From [Clostridium] symbiosum (GTDB taxonomy: Bacteria > Bacillota > Clostridia > Lachnospirales > Lachnospiraceae), in the NCBI GenBank assembly GCA_021769625.1, contig JAETSN010000019.1, forward strand, positions 1-61,386: a stretch of 61,386 nt of DNA, written 5' to 3'. Shown here piece after piece: positions 16,104-24,229 of the stretch. Under the pieces are notes generated by a model. That model searched no databases, was not told the DNA's origin, and worked only from the letters and a program-made list of their open reading frames with translations. Made by a program: the position numbers and the translations under genes. How positions within the stretch are numbered: the first letter of the stretch is position 1; the number at the start of each line of letters is the position of its first letter.

Positions 16104-17408
16104 ATGAAAAAAGAAAAGCGTATCAAAAAACCGGTGCGGACCACCTGGTATAAACTGGATCTGTCGGCGATCGTTTATCCGACGCTGCAGCGTCGGGATT
16201 TTTCCTCTGTATATCGGCTTTCCGTTCTCTTAAAAGAACCGATAAAACCGGACATTCTCCAAATAGCGGTAGACAAGACGCTGCCCCGTTTTCCCACCTA
16301 TAAATCCGCGATCAGAAAGGGACTGTTCTGGCGTTACTTAGAGCCGAACAACAGGCCCGGGCCTTTTGTGCAGCGGGATATCAATAACCCCTGTATGCCT
16401 ATGCCTTTTAAAGCTAACAACCGTTATCTTTTGCGTATATATTATTACGACTGCCGGATCTCTTTAGAGGCGCATCATTCTCTCGGGGACGGCACCGGCG
16501 GCATGTATCTTTTGCAGACGATCACCGCACAATATTTAAGGGAACTCGGCGCTTCCATCAGATGCGGCGGCTTCGTCCTCGACATTCAGGAAGAACCGGA
16601 CCCGGAAGAACTCGAAGATGCCTATATGCGGTATTCCAACGCCGATGTGCGGCCGCCCCGCCCCAGTGAAAAGACTTACCGGGTGCGTGGGACAAAGGAG
16701 CCTTTTTATACATTAAATATCATCAACGGGATCCTCTCCGCATCACAGGTAAAGAATGTGGCAAAGCAGTACCATGTGACTATCACGGAATATCTGAATG
16801 CCGTGCTGCTCTATGCCCTTTTGGAAAAACAGGAGAGCGACAAACCGTTAAAGCGCCTGCCGGTCAGGATCGCCATGCCGGTCAATCTGCGCAGATTTTT
16901 CCCATCCAAAACGCTGCGGAATTTTATTACAATGATCTACCCTTCCGTAGATCCGAGACTGGGAGAATATAGTTTTGAAGAGATCGTCCTGCATGTCCAC
17001 AATTATATGCAGTACTATATCAATGAAAAATTTCTGCGTGGGGATATCACCACCAACGCCGCTACGCAGCGCCATCCGCTGATCCGGATCGTCCCGCTGT
17101 TCTTAAAGGATTTTGTGGTAAGGCTTTTCTATACCCGGGTACAGGATAAAAACTCCTCCGCCGGGCTGACGAATATGGGTGCGCTCAAAGTGCCGGAAGA
17201 TATGATCCCCTATCTGGAGCGGTTCGACATCTGCATGGGTCAGCCCTTTTCCCGCCGCACCAACTGCGCTATCATCAGCTTTCAGGACACCCTGACCATC
17301 GGTTTTGCCAGCAGCATCAAGGAAGCCGATGTGGAACGGTACTTTTTCCGCAGGCTGGTGCAGGACGGCATCCATGTAACAATAGAAAGCAACCGGGAAA
17401 CATCCTGA
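16104..17408 (+). CDS. Condensation-domain-like acyltransferase (alcohol acetyltransferase type)
   Basis: A 434-residue protein with the HxxxDG active-site motif of the CoA-dependent acyltransferase/condensation superfamily (EAHHSLGDGTGG, near residue 128). The N-terminal WYKLDLSAIVYPTL segment and a second half with RLPVRIAMPVNLRRFFPSKTL fit stand-alone alcohol acetyltransferase-like proteins of Firmicutes. Donor and acceptor are unknown. A zinc-ribbon membrane protein follows after 165 nt on the same strand and an esterase lies divergently upstream. The start overlaps the promoter exit point, as noted for 16068-16097. Confidence 0.75.
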   Translation: MKKEKRIKKPVRTTWYKLDLSAIVYPTLQRRDFSSVYRLSVLLKEPIKPDILQIAVDKTLPRFPTYKSAIRKGLFWRYLEPNNRPGPFVQRDINNPCMPMPFKANNRYLLRIYYYDCRISLEAHHSLGDGTGGMYLLQTITAQYLRELGASIRCGGFVLDIQEEPDPEELEDAYMRYSNADVRPPRPSEKTYRVRGTKEPFYTLNIINGILSASQVKNVAKQYHVTITEYLNAVLLYALLEKQESDKPLKRLPVRIAMPVNLRRFFPSKTLRNFITMIYPSVDPRLGEYSFEEIVLHVHNYMQYYINEKFLRGDITTNAATQRHPLIRIVPLFLKDFVVRLFYTRVQDKNSSAGLTNMGALKVPEDMIPYLERFDICMGQPFSRRTNCAIISFQDTLTIGFASSIKEADVERYFFRRLVQDGIHVTIESNRETS

Positions 17409-17573
17409 GACAGGAAGTTGCCGAAAAACCTAAAACCCTGGCAGTCTGTTCCCATCACAGCAAGAAGCACTCAGGAAACACTCTGAGACAATTATACCAG
17501 CATTGAAAAACAGACTTCTGGCCGATAACAGCATTTGCCAAAATAGATCAATGAAACAGAAAGGTAAGATATT

Positions 17574-18278
17574 ATGTCATATTGCGTACACTGCGGAGTA
17601 GAACTGGATCCTTCTTTAAAGAAGTGCCCACTCTGCAACACTCCGGTCCTTGATCCCAACAACATACCCTATTTTGAGGCATCCTCCCCCTATCCCGCCC
17701 AGAGAGGAAAGGTGGAGCCTGTCCGCAGAAAGGATGCCGCGATCTTTGTCAGTGTACTTCTGGTTACGATCAGCCTCACCTGCGGCCTTTTAAACAGACT
17801 GGTCTTTTCCCGAAACCTCTGGTCCCTGCTGGTGATCGGTTTTTGTGTGGTCATCTGGGTGATCTGTATTCCCTTTATCTTTTACAGAAAGCTTTCGCCC
17901 TACCTCGCCGTTTTACTGGACGGACTGGCAGTCTCCTTCTACCTGTATCTGATCTCCCGCCTGACCGGTTCCGCAGACTGGCTCTTTTATTTAGGACTGC
18001 CGATCGTTGCCCTGTTCACGCTCCTTTTGGAACTTTTTATGGTGCTCATCTCAAAAATAGGGCACTCCTTTTTCCCGATGACGCTCTATATCTTTTCCCT
18101 GATCCCCATATTCTGCATCGGCATCGAACTGCTCTGCCGGAATTTTCTGGAAAGCCCCATGCGGATCACCTGGTCCGCCATTGTACTCACCGTGTGCGTC
18201 GTCTTTATCATCGCCATCGTCACGATCATCCTGCTCCCCAGAGTCCGCGAGGAGGCGAGACGCCGCCTGCACTTTTAA
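17574..18278 (+). CDS. Zinc-ribbon membrane protein, DUF6320-like
   Basis: A 234-residue protein with an N-terminal zinc ribbon formed by Cys4, Cys7, Cys18 and Cys21, a short linker, and about six membrane helices from residue 55 onward. This matches my recollection of the DUF6320 family, which commonly follows alcohol-acetyltransferase-like genes in Lachnospiraceae. Function unknown. AAAGG lies nine nt before the ATG. Confidence 0.7.
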   Translation: MSYCVHCGVELDPSLKKCPLCNTPVLDPNNIPYFEASSPYPAQRGKVEPVRRKDAAIFVSVLLVTISLTCGLLNRLVFSRNLWSLLVIGFCVVIWVICIPFIFYRKLSPYLAVLLDGLAVSFYLYLISRLTGSADWLFYLGLPIVALFTLLLELFMVLISKIGHSFFPMTLYIFSLIPIFCIGIELLCRNFLESPMRITWSAIVLTVCVVFIIAIVTIILLPRVREEARRRLHF

Positions 18279-18288
18279 AGCAGGCGGA
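18264..18288 (+). terminator. Hairpin at the end of the DUF6320-like gene
   Basis: CCGCCTGC (18264-18271) pairs with GCAGGCGG (18281-18288) around a 9-nt loop that contains the stop codon. The downstream sequence is A-rich rather than T-rich, so it is a weak terminator at best. Confidence 0.4.
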
Positions 18289-18446
18289 ATAAAAATAACT
18301 TTGCAGTAACTCCCTATAACTATAACATAATTGTTAAATATTTGATTGTTTTTCAAGGATTTTCATATCCATAATATCCATATTTTCACCGTATTTGCAG
18401 TTTCATAGCAAATAGGCACATACGGGTATCACAGATTTTCTCCTTG

Positions 18447-18917
18447 TTATCTGCCTTTCCTCAAATTCTCCAATATTGCCATAACGTCCGGCTGTGTTGG
18501 AGTGAATTTTATGCCGCGTTTCAACATGCCCATGACTTTTCTTGCTTTCTGCTCAATCTCTTTGGCGGTATGCTCACTTGTTAGCATCAGATGATTTCCG
18601 GCGATTGTGTATTCTCGCTCTATGTATTCTTCCGTTATTGGAAACATATCCTGTATCAGAAATGCGCTCTTCCGGTTGTCATCCAATTTAACGATATGGA
18701 GAATATCGCAAGGTTTCCCGGCTTTTTCTTTTTTCTCCATAATTTGTTTGTATTTGTCAATGCGGCTGGACAATGGTATCATCCAGTATATTCCGGCACT
18801 TGTATCTTCAAAACAGTAATAATGCGGTCTGTTTCCCGCTTTGTTTCCTTTGAGATACGGATCGGGCATATCTTCAAAAAATTGATCTTTGATAATATAA
18901 AAGCCTGTTTTCTTCAT
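18447..18917 (-). CDS. Type III toxin-antitoxin endoribonuclease toxin, CptN/ToxN-like
   Basis: A 156-residue protein (MKKTGFYIIKDQFFEDM... ending in ILENLRKGR). I recognise it as the CptN type of type III toxin by sequence character and by its context. Immediately upstream on the same strand are a promoter, two 45-bp tandem repeats and a hairpin terminator, the layout that defines type III systems. In these systems the toxin is an RNase that cuts its own repeat RNA into units which then inhibit it. GAGGG precedes the ATG. The locus is AT-rich compared with its flanks, consistent with horizontal gain. Active-site residues cannot be assigned with certainty by eye. Confidence 0.8.
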   Translation of the reverse strand: MKKTGFYIIKDQFFEDMPDPYLKGNKAGNRPHYYCFEDTSAGIYWMIPLSSRIDKYKQIMEKKEKAGKPCDILHIVKLDDNRKSAFLIQDMFPITEEYIEREYTIAGNHLMLTSEHTAKEIEQKARKVMGMLKRGIKFTPTQPDVMAILENLRKGR

Positions 18918-18935
18918 TTGTCTGCCCTCATCACG

Positions 18936-18965
18936 GAAAAGTCCTCCGCCTTACGGCGAAGGACT
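18936..18965 (-). terminator. Leaky terminator between antitoxin RNA and toxin gene
   Basis: On the minus strand an 11-bp stem (AGTCCTTCGCC with GGCGGAGGACT, one G-U pair) closed by a GTAA loop is followed by TTTT. It sits between the repeats and the toxin ATG at 18917, where type III systems place a terminator that sets the RNA-to-toxin ratio. Confidence 0.85.
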
Positions 18966-18967
18966 AC

Positions 18968-19063
18968 ACTTTCGACCCAACCATTTATATACCGCATATC
19001 GGTCAGCGGTAAACTTTCAAACCGACCATTTATATACCACATATCGGTCAGTGGTAAACTTTC
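18968..19063 (-). ncRNA. Type III antitoxin RNA repeat array (CptI-like, two 45-nt units)
   Basis: Two exact-length 45-bp tandem units start at 18968 and 19013, with a 6-bp third start (ACTTTC) at 19058. The units differ at five positions. Two of these differences are compensatory: the stem ACCGC/GCGGT in unit 1 is ACCAC/GTGGT in unit 2, so the pairing is kept. Unit length and copy number fit the CptI family (short arrays of about 45 nt). A strong promoter lies upstream and a terminator downstream. Confidence 0.85.
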
Positions 19064-19074
19064 TTTGTACCTAC

Positions 19075-19103
19075 ATTCTAGCAAGCGCAAAGAGAAAAGT
19101 CAA
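19075..19103 (-). promoter_or_regulatory. Promoter of the type III antitoxin/toxin locus
   Basis: On the minus strand TTGACT (19103-19098), a 17-nt spacer and TAGAAT (19080-19075) form a near-consensus promoter that starts transcription just upstream of the first repeat. The 183 bases between here and the DUF4125 gene end hold nothing else I can identify. Confidence 0.8.
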
Positions 19104-19286
19104 CAGGACTTTTCATGAAAATTTTATGGAGCATCCACTCAAATTATTCCTATTTTATGGACAAATATCAAATTAAAATCACTATATTTGCTATCTTTCA
19201 TAACATCATATGGGATACCGGTTTTGCAATACAGCCGCACCAGTAAAAATCAATTCACTGTTATACCCGTCCGCTGTCAATGCCCT

Positions 19287-19925
19287 TTATATCGCAATCT
19301 CCCCATGTTTCTTCTCCGCCTCATCCAGCGTCTCATACCCATAAAACCTGGTCTCGTTGGCAATGATATCCCGCAGGGTGTTTTCCCCCTGCTCATAAGC
19401 CTCCTTCGTCTCCCTATAGATCAGCTCCCTGGTCTTCTCGGAATAGGACATCAGCTCGCAGCGCAGATAGCTTTCCATGGAAGAACCCGCCATCGGGTCA
19501 TCCTCCCCGGTGGTCGCCACCCTCCCGCGCTTTCTGATATTCGGATAGTGCTCCGCCATATAAGCGTCCCACTCCATATGGATCTTCACGATCTCCTCGA
19601 TCTTCTCCCGGCTCTCCTTCGAGATTTCCGGCAGATACTGCTTCACATTCTCATACTCCTCGGGATAGGTCGTCTCCATCATGCGGGCATATTTCTGCCA
19701 GAGCAGATTATCCCCGTTCTCAATGGCGCGCACACAATCCTCCTTATAACTCTCCAGCGTCTCTTCCGAATAAGCCAGCCACTGGCTCATGCGCATCTTA
19801 AAAAAAGTATCCGGATTGTCCTGGCAGGATGCCCTGCCCCCCGTATTATAGACATGCTGGAACATATCCCACTCGAGCTGTGTGATCTCAAAAACAAGCT
19901 GTTCCTTTTTCCCTAATTCCGCCAT
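19287..19925 (-). CDS. DUF4125-family protein
   Basis: A 212-residue soluble, helical protein beginning MAELGKKEQLVFEITQLEWD, with conserved-looking segments QHVYNTGGRASCQDNP, FFKMRMSQWLAY and METTYPEEYE. I recognise it as DUF4125, a family of unknown function common in clostridia. No catalytic motif is evident. It lies 45 nt downstream of the SEC-C protein gene on the same strand and may share a transcript with it. Confidence 0.8.
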   Translation of the reverse strand: MAELGKKEQLVFEITQLEWDMFQHVYNTGGRASCQDNPDTFFKMRMSQWLAYSEETLESYKEDCVRAIENGDNLLWQKYARMMETTYPEEYENVKQYLPEISKESREKIEEIVKIHMEWDAYMAEHYPNIRKRGRVATTGEDDPMAGSSMESYLRCELMSYSEKTRELIYRETKEAYEQGENTLRDIIANETRFYGYETLDEAEKKHGEIAI

Positions 19926-19970
19926 TTCCCGCTCCTTTCTATGAATCTGTCCTGATAAACAGCGTGTGGC

Positions 19971-20483
19971 TCATTTCCCTCTGCCGCAGCACTTCTTATA
20001 CTTCTTGCCGCTGCCGCAGGGACAGGGATCATTCGGATAGATCTTCTCCTCCTTCACAACAGTAGTGGATGATTTCTGCTCCTTATAGAGCTCTTTTCTC
20101 TTTTCCTCGTCAAAGATCGGCTCCCACTCCTCCAGATTGTAGAGCCAGTCCGCACCTGCCGCCACCATGTTCTTGTACAGCAGTTCCTTCTCGAACCCAA
20201 GGTTTACCTCGGTATCCTCCTCCATCTCCTCAATGGGGTTTTGCTCCTTCAGGCTGTCATTGATACCGTCCAGAAAACCTGTCATGGTCATGATATCCAC
20301 ATCATATTTCTCAGCCAGCTCCTTTACGGTCCCTCTCACCACTTCGTCCGGATTTTTCAGAAGCTGTGCATAGATCCCTTTCTCATCTTCGAAATACTGA
20401 TTCCACAACCTCTGCAGATCACCTTTGTTCGCGGTCTCTGAATATGCCATATCCCGCCATTTCTTTAATAAAGCCATTGTCAT
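19971..20483 (-). CDS. Helical protein with C-terminal SEC-C zinc motif
   Basis: A 170-residue protein whose last 25 residues form a SEC-C motif ([19 protein letters not shown]), the zinc-binding module found at the C-terminus of SecA. The N-terminal 130 residues are helical and not recognisable. SEC-C motifs usually mediate ribosome or SecB binding; the role here is unknown. AAGGAG lies four nt before the ATG at 20483 and ten before an in-frame ATG at 20477, so the start could be either. Confidence 0.85.
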   Translation of the reverse strand: MTMALLKKWRDMAYSETANKGDLQRLWNQYFEDEKGIYAQLLKNPDEVVRGTVKELAEKYDVDIMTMTGFLDGINDSLKEQNPIEEMEEDTEVNLGFEKELLYKNMVAAGADWLYNLEEWEPIFDEEKRKELYKEQKSSTTVVKEEKIYPNDPCPCGSGKKYKKCCGRGK

Positions 20484-20510
20484 TTATCTCCTTCAATCAT
20501 TTTCTATATT

Positions 20511-21119
20511 TTACAGTGTATCCACACCCAGTTCTTTCAGCGCCGAAACCGCCTGCTCCCTGTCCTGAAACAGAATCGTTTTGATGCCCAGCTCCGCAGC
20601 CGTCGGAAGGTTCTTTTCCGTGTCGTCCAAAAATACGCACTCCTGCGCCTTCAGTCCATACCTGTCCAACAAAAGCTGGTATATCTCCCTCTGGGGCTTG
20701 ATCACCTTGTCCTGATAGGATAAGATGCCGCCGTCCATATATTCCAGAAAATCCAGCGCATCCGCACATTCCGTGTGGGCTTTATAGCTGAAGTTGGAAA
20801 GATAATAACAGCGGTAGCCCGCCTCCCGCAGGCTCCTGATCCACGGAATGGCATATTCACGCCTTGACACCATCCCGTGGACATTCTGGAAGATCCGCCT
20901 GATCTCCGGCTCCATGGCCGGATCATTTCGGATAAATCCCTCCACCAGTTCTTCCTCGCTCCAGACGCCTCTGTCCACCTCATTCCACACGGGACTTTTC
21001 ACGGTGGCGCGCCCCAGCCTCTCCAGCACTTCTCCCTCATAGCCAAGTCCCCTGTAGAACGCTTCCCAGCAAAAGTCCGCCAGCACATTGCCGATATCAA
21101 ATATAATATTTCTGATCAT
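20511..21119 (-). CDS. HAD-superfamily hydrolase (phosphatase-like)
   Basis: A 202-residue haloacid dehalogenase-fold protein: motif I IIFDIGNVLADF, motif II YYLSNFS, the Lys of motif III in IKPQREIY, motif IV FLDDTEKN. It belongs to the HAD-IA group that dephosphorylates small metabolites; the substrate is unknown. The ATG at 21119 has a weak GGTG six nt upstream. A GTG at 21128 overlapping the purA stop would add three residues. The tight junction suggests translational coupling with purA. Confidence 0.9.
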   Translation of the reverse strand: MIRNIIFDIGNVLADFCWEAFYRGLGYEGEVLERLGRATVKSPVWNEVDRGVWSEEELVEGFIRNDPAMEPEIRRIFQNVHGMVSRREYAIPWIRSLREAGYRCYYLSNFSYKAHTECADALDFLEYMDGGILSYQDKVIKPQREIYQLLLDRYGLKAQECVFLDDTEKNLPTAAELGIKTILFQDREQAVSALKELGVDTL

Positions 21120-21124
21120 ACCAT

Positions 21125-22414
21125 TCACCGCAAGCTGCTCTCCCTGTAGATGATATCCTCTCTTCCCGGCCCGTTGCTCACCATGGTGATGGGATATTCG
21201 ATCTGTTTCTCGATAAACTCGATATAATTCCGGCAGTTCTCCGGCAGATCCTCATATTTCTTAATACCCCGGATATCGCTCTTCCAGCCCGGCAATGTCT
21301 TCAGCACGGGTTTCGCCTTCTCCAGCTTATATGTCACAGGGAAATCCGTCGTCACTTCCCCGTCGATCTCATAGCCGACACAGACCGGGATCTCATCCAG
21401 ATACCCCAGCACATCCAACACCGTAAACGCCACATCCGTTGTTCCCTGCAGGCGGCAGCCGTACTTGGAAGCCACACAGTCAAACCAGCCCATTCTCCGG
21501 GGACGTCCCGTGGTCGCGCCGTATTCGCCGCCGTCGCCGCCGCGGCGTCTCAGTTCATCCGCCTCGTCGCCGAAAATTTCAGATACAAACGCCCCTGCGC
21601 CCACAGCGGAGGAATATGCCTTACAGACCGTCACGATCTGTTTGATCTCATAGGGCGGGATACCTGCGCCGATCGCGCCGTAGGCCGCCAGCGTGGAAGA
21701 ACTCGTCACCATCGGATAGATTCCGTGGTCCGTATCCTTCAGCGTACCGAGCTGCCCCTCCAGCAAAACTGTCTTTCCTTCTTTCAGCGCCTTATGCAAG
21801 TAAAGAGACACATCGCAGACATAGGGTTCCACCATCTCTCTGTATTCCCGCAATGTAGAGAGCAGCTCCTCCGGATCCAAAAGAGGTTTGTGATACAGGT
21901 GCTCCAGCATCACATTCTTCATTTCACATACTTTTTTCAGTTTTTCCCGCAGCGTCCCCTCATCAAAAAGATCGCTGACCTGAATGCCGATCTTCGCATA
22001 TTTGTCCGAATAGAAAGGCGCGATACCGGATTTTGTGGAACCGAAAGATTTTCCGCCGAGCCTCTCCTCCTCGTACTGGTCAAACAGGATATGATACGGC
22101 ATCACGATCTGCGCCCTGTCGGAAACCAGCAGCTTCGGCATCGGCACGCCCTTCTCGGTGATCGACTTCACCTCCTGAAACAGCACGGGAATATTTAACG
22201 CCACACCGTTTCCTATGATGCTTGTCGTATGTCCGTAGAACACACCGGAAGGCAGCGTATGCAGCGCAAATTTGCCGTACTCGTTCACGATCGTATGCCC
22301 CGCGTTCGCACCGCCCTGAAAACGGACGATGATATCCGCGTCTTCCGCCATCATATCCGTGATCTTGCCTTTTCCTTCATCTCCCCAGTTTGCTCCTACA
22401 ACTGCTTTAACCAT
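21125..22414 (-). CDS. purA: Adenylosuccinate synthetase
   Basis: A 429-residue GTP-dependent enzyme making adenylosuccinate from IMP and aspartate. Signature motifs are WGDEGKGK (catalytic Asp and P-loop), QGGANAGHT (catalytic His), STKSGIAPFY, GQLGTLKDTDHGIYP and TTGRPRRMGWFD. The start at 22414 is set by GGAG seven nt upstream and by MVKAVVGANWGDEG alignment; the frame is open to 22447. The sequence is more divergent from the B. subtilis type than usual in places, such as GQLGTLKD where GAQGTMLD is common. It ends the pur gene series. Confidence 0.95.
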   Translation of the reverse strand: MVKAVVGANWGDEGKGKITDMMAEDADIIVRFQGGANAGHTIVNEYGKFALHTLPSGVFYGHTTSIIGNGVALNIPVLFQEVKSITEKGVPMPKLLVSDRAQIVMPYHILFDQYEEERLGGKSFGSTKSGIAPFYSDKYAKIGIQVSDLFDEGTLREKLKKVCEMKNVMLEHLYHKPLLDPEELLSTLREYREMVEPYVCDVSLYLHKALKEGKTVLLEGQLGTLKDTDHGIYPMVTSSSTLAAYGAIGAGIPPYEIKQIVTVCKAYSSAVGAGAFVSEIFGDEADELRRRGGDGGEYGATTGRPRRMGWFDCVASKYGCRLQGTTDVAFTVLDVLGYLDEIPVCVGYEIDGEVTTDFPVTYKLEKAKPVLKTLPGWKSDIRGIKKYEDLPENCRNYIEFIEKQIEYPITMVSNGPGREDIIYRESSLR

Positions 22415-22612
22415 CTTTTTTCTCCATTCTTCACCGCCGTTTTTCAATCCCGCCCCGCAGGCCGCACGCAGTGATCTTATTTGCTGCTTATCTGTTCCAT
22501 GAAATTTTTATATCTTACGCTCACGCTTTCTGCCATCCCGCCGTCATCGGCACAAACGATCCATGAAAAACGCTGTCCCTGCGTTCTTCTGTGTGAAGTT
22601 TTGTATTTCACA

Positions 22613-24046
22613 CTAGACATTGATCTCCGCCTTCATCCCCAGCAGTTCCCTGTTCTCATCCATGATCGGAAGCACCACTTTACTCAGGAAAGCATCCACC
22701 TGCTCCGGCGCGCGCCCGACATATCTGGAAGGCTCCATACAGGCCTCCAGCGCTTCCCTTGTCAGCCCGAAGGTTTCGTCCGCCGCGATCAGATCCAACA
22801 GGTTATTTTCACCGCCTTCGATCTTCACGTTCTTACCGGCCTCCATGGACAACTGGCGGATCTTTTCATGGATCTCCTGCCGGTCGCCTCCCGCCTTCAC
22901 CGCATCCATCATAATATTCTCGGTCGCCATAAAGGGCAGTTCGCTCATCAGCCGCTTTTCGATCACCTTCGGATAAACCACAAGGCCATCCACCACGTTC
23001 AGGCAAAGATCCAGCACGCCGTCTATCGCCAGAAACGCCTCGGGAATGCAAAGCCGCTTATTCGCGGAATCATCCAGCGTTCTCTCAAACCACTGCACGG
23101 CGGAAGTCATGGCAGGGTTCAGCGCCTCCGTCATCACATATCTGGACAGGGAGGCGATCCGCTCGCTCCGCATCGGGTTTCTCTTATAGGCCATCGCGGA
23201 AGAACCGATCTGATTTTTCTCAAAGGGCTCCTCCACCTCTTTCAGATGCTGCAGCAGCCTGATATCGTTGCTCATCTTGTGGGCGGACGCCGCGATCCCC
23301 GCCAGCACGTTCAGGACTCTCGTATCCACTTTTCTGGAATAAGTCTGGCCGGACACTGGATAGCATTCCTTAAAGCCCATCTTCTTCGCGATCATCGGAT
23401 CGATCATGTCGATGATCTTCTGATCCCCGTCAAACAGCTCCATAAAGGAAGCCTGCGTGCCGGTGGTTCCTTTGGACCCCAGCAGTTTCATGCCGCCCAG
23501 CACATGGTCCAGATCCTCCAGATCCAGGCAGAATTCCTGCATCCAGAGCGTCGCCCTCTTTCCCACCGTGGTGGGCTGCGCCGGCTGGAAATGTGTGAAA
23601 GCGAGCGTCGGCAGTCCCTTATAAGTATCCGCAAACTGCGCCAGTTCATCCAGCACGTTGACCAGTTTTTTCTTGACCAGCTTAAGCGCCTCCGTCATCA
23701 CGATAATATCCGTATTATCGCCCACATAACAGGAGGTCGCCCCCAGATGGATGATGCCCTTTGCCTTCGGGCACTGCTGCCCGTATGCATAGACATGGCT
23801 CATCACATCATGGCGGACTTTTTTCTCCCGCTCCTTCGCCACATCATAATTGATATTGTCCGCATTTGCCTTCAGTTCATCGATCTGTTCCTGGGTGATA
23901 TCCAGCCCCAGTTCCTTCTCCGTCTCCGCAAGGGCGATCCACAGCTTTCTCCATGTCCGGAACTTCTTATCCGGCGAAAAAATGTACTGCATCTCCTTGC
24001 TGGCATACCGCTCCGAAAGCGGGCTCACATACCTGTCCGTCGCCAC
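22613..24046 (-). CDS. purB: Adenylosuccinate lyase
   Basis: A 477-residue fumarase/aspartase-superfamily enzyme that removes fumarate from SAICAR and adenylosuccinate. The family signature GSSAMAYKRNPMRSE with the catalytic Ser is present, as are HLGATSCYVGDNTD and AFTHFQPAQPTTVGKR. Both an ATG at 24052 and a GTG at 24046 are possible; GTG is preferred because AGGAGG lies eight nt before it but only two nt before the ATG, and because the protein then starts with the usual MATDRYVSPLSERYA. The 198-nt gap to purA holds a GTGTGAA/TTCACAC hairpin right after the stop and no strong terminator. Confidence 0.95.
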   Translation of the reverse strand: MATDRYVSPLSERYASKEMQYIFSPDKKFRTWRKLWIALAETEKELGLDITQEQIDELKANADNINYDVAKEREKKVRHDVMSHVYAYGQQCPKAKGIIHLGATSCYVGDNTDIIVMTEALKLVKKKLVNVLDELAQFADTYKGLPTLAFTHFQPAQPTTVGKRATLWMQEFCLDLEDLDHVLGGMKLLGSKGTTGTQASFMELFDGDQKIIDMIDPMIAKKMGFKECYPVSGQTYSRKVDTRVLNVLAGIAASAHKMSNDIRLLQHLKEVEEPFEKNQIGSSAMAYKRNPMRSERIASLSRYVMTEALNPAMTSAVQWFERTLDDSANKRLCIPEAFLAIDGVLDLCLNVVDGLVVYPKVIEKRLMSELPFMATENIMMDAVKAGGDRQEIHEKIRQLSMEAGKNVKIEGGENNLLDLIAADETFGLTREALEACMEPSRYVGRAPEQVDAFLSKVVLPIMDENRELLGMKAEINV

Positions 24047-24052
24047 AATCAT

Positions 24053-24229
24053 CTCCTCCTGTTCTGGTATACTATATGATAATACCGCGAATGGCTCCGC
24101 TCTTCGAGCTCCCGCCATTCTGCAGCCATTCGCAATCCGCCTTTTCAAGCTCCCTGCTCATGTTTGTTCGGGTTCCAAGGCCATGTACTGGCATGCAAGC
24201 ATGCCGTCCATAACTTTTGAACCCCGGTA
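24053..24229 (-). other. Structured purF-purB intergenic region
   Basis: This 177-nt gap inside the pur series holds three inverted repeats. On the minus strand GGGTTC pairs with GAACCC around a GGCATGC/GCATGCC hairpin, and GCGAATGGCT pairs perfectly with AGCCATTCGC further on. No T run follows any of them and no ORF with a ribosome binding site is seen. Possible roles are mRNA processing or a weak internal promoter (TATACC near 24070). Confidence 0.4.

Noticed and set aside
22477-22536. 19-residue frame (MAESVSVRYKNF...) between purB and purA on the minus strand
   Set aside because: Could be a leader peptide, but the ribosome binding site is weak and nothing else supports translation.
22481-24079. 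532-codon plus-strand frame
   Set aside because: It is the antisense shadow of purB, which has the full adenylosuccinate lyase signature; no start signal or family match.
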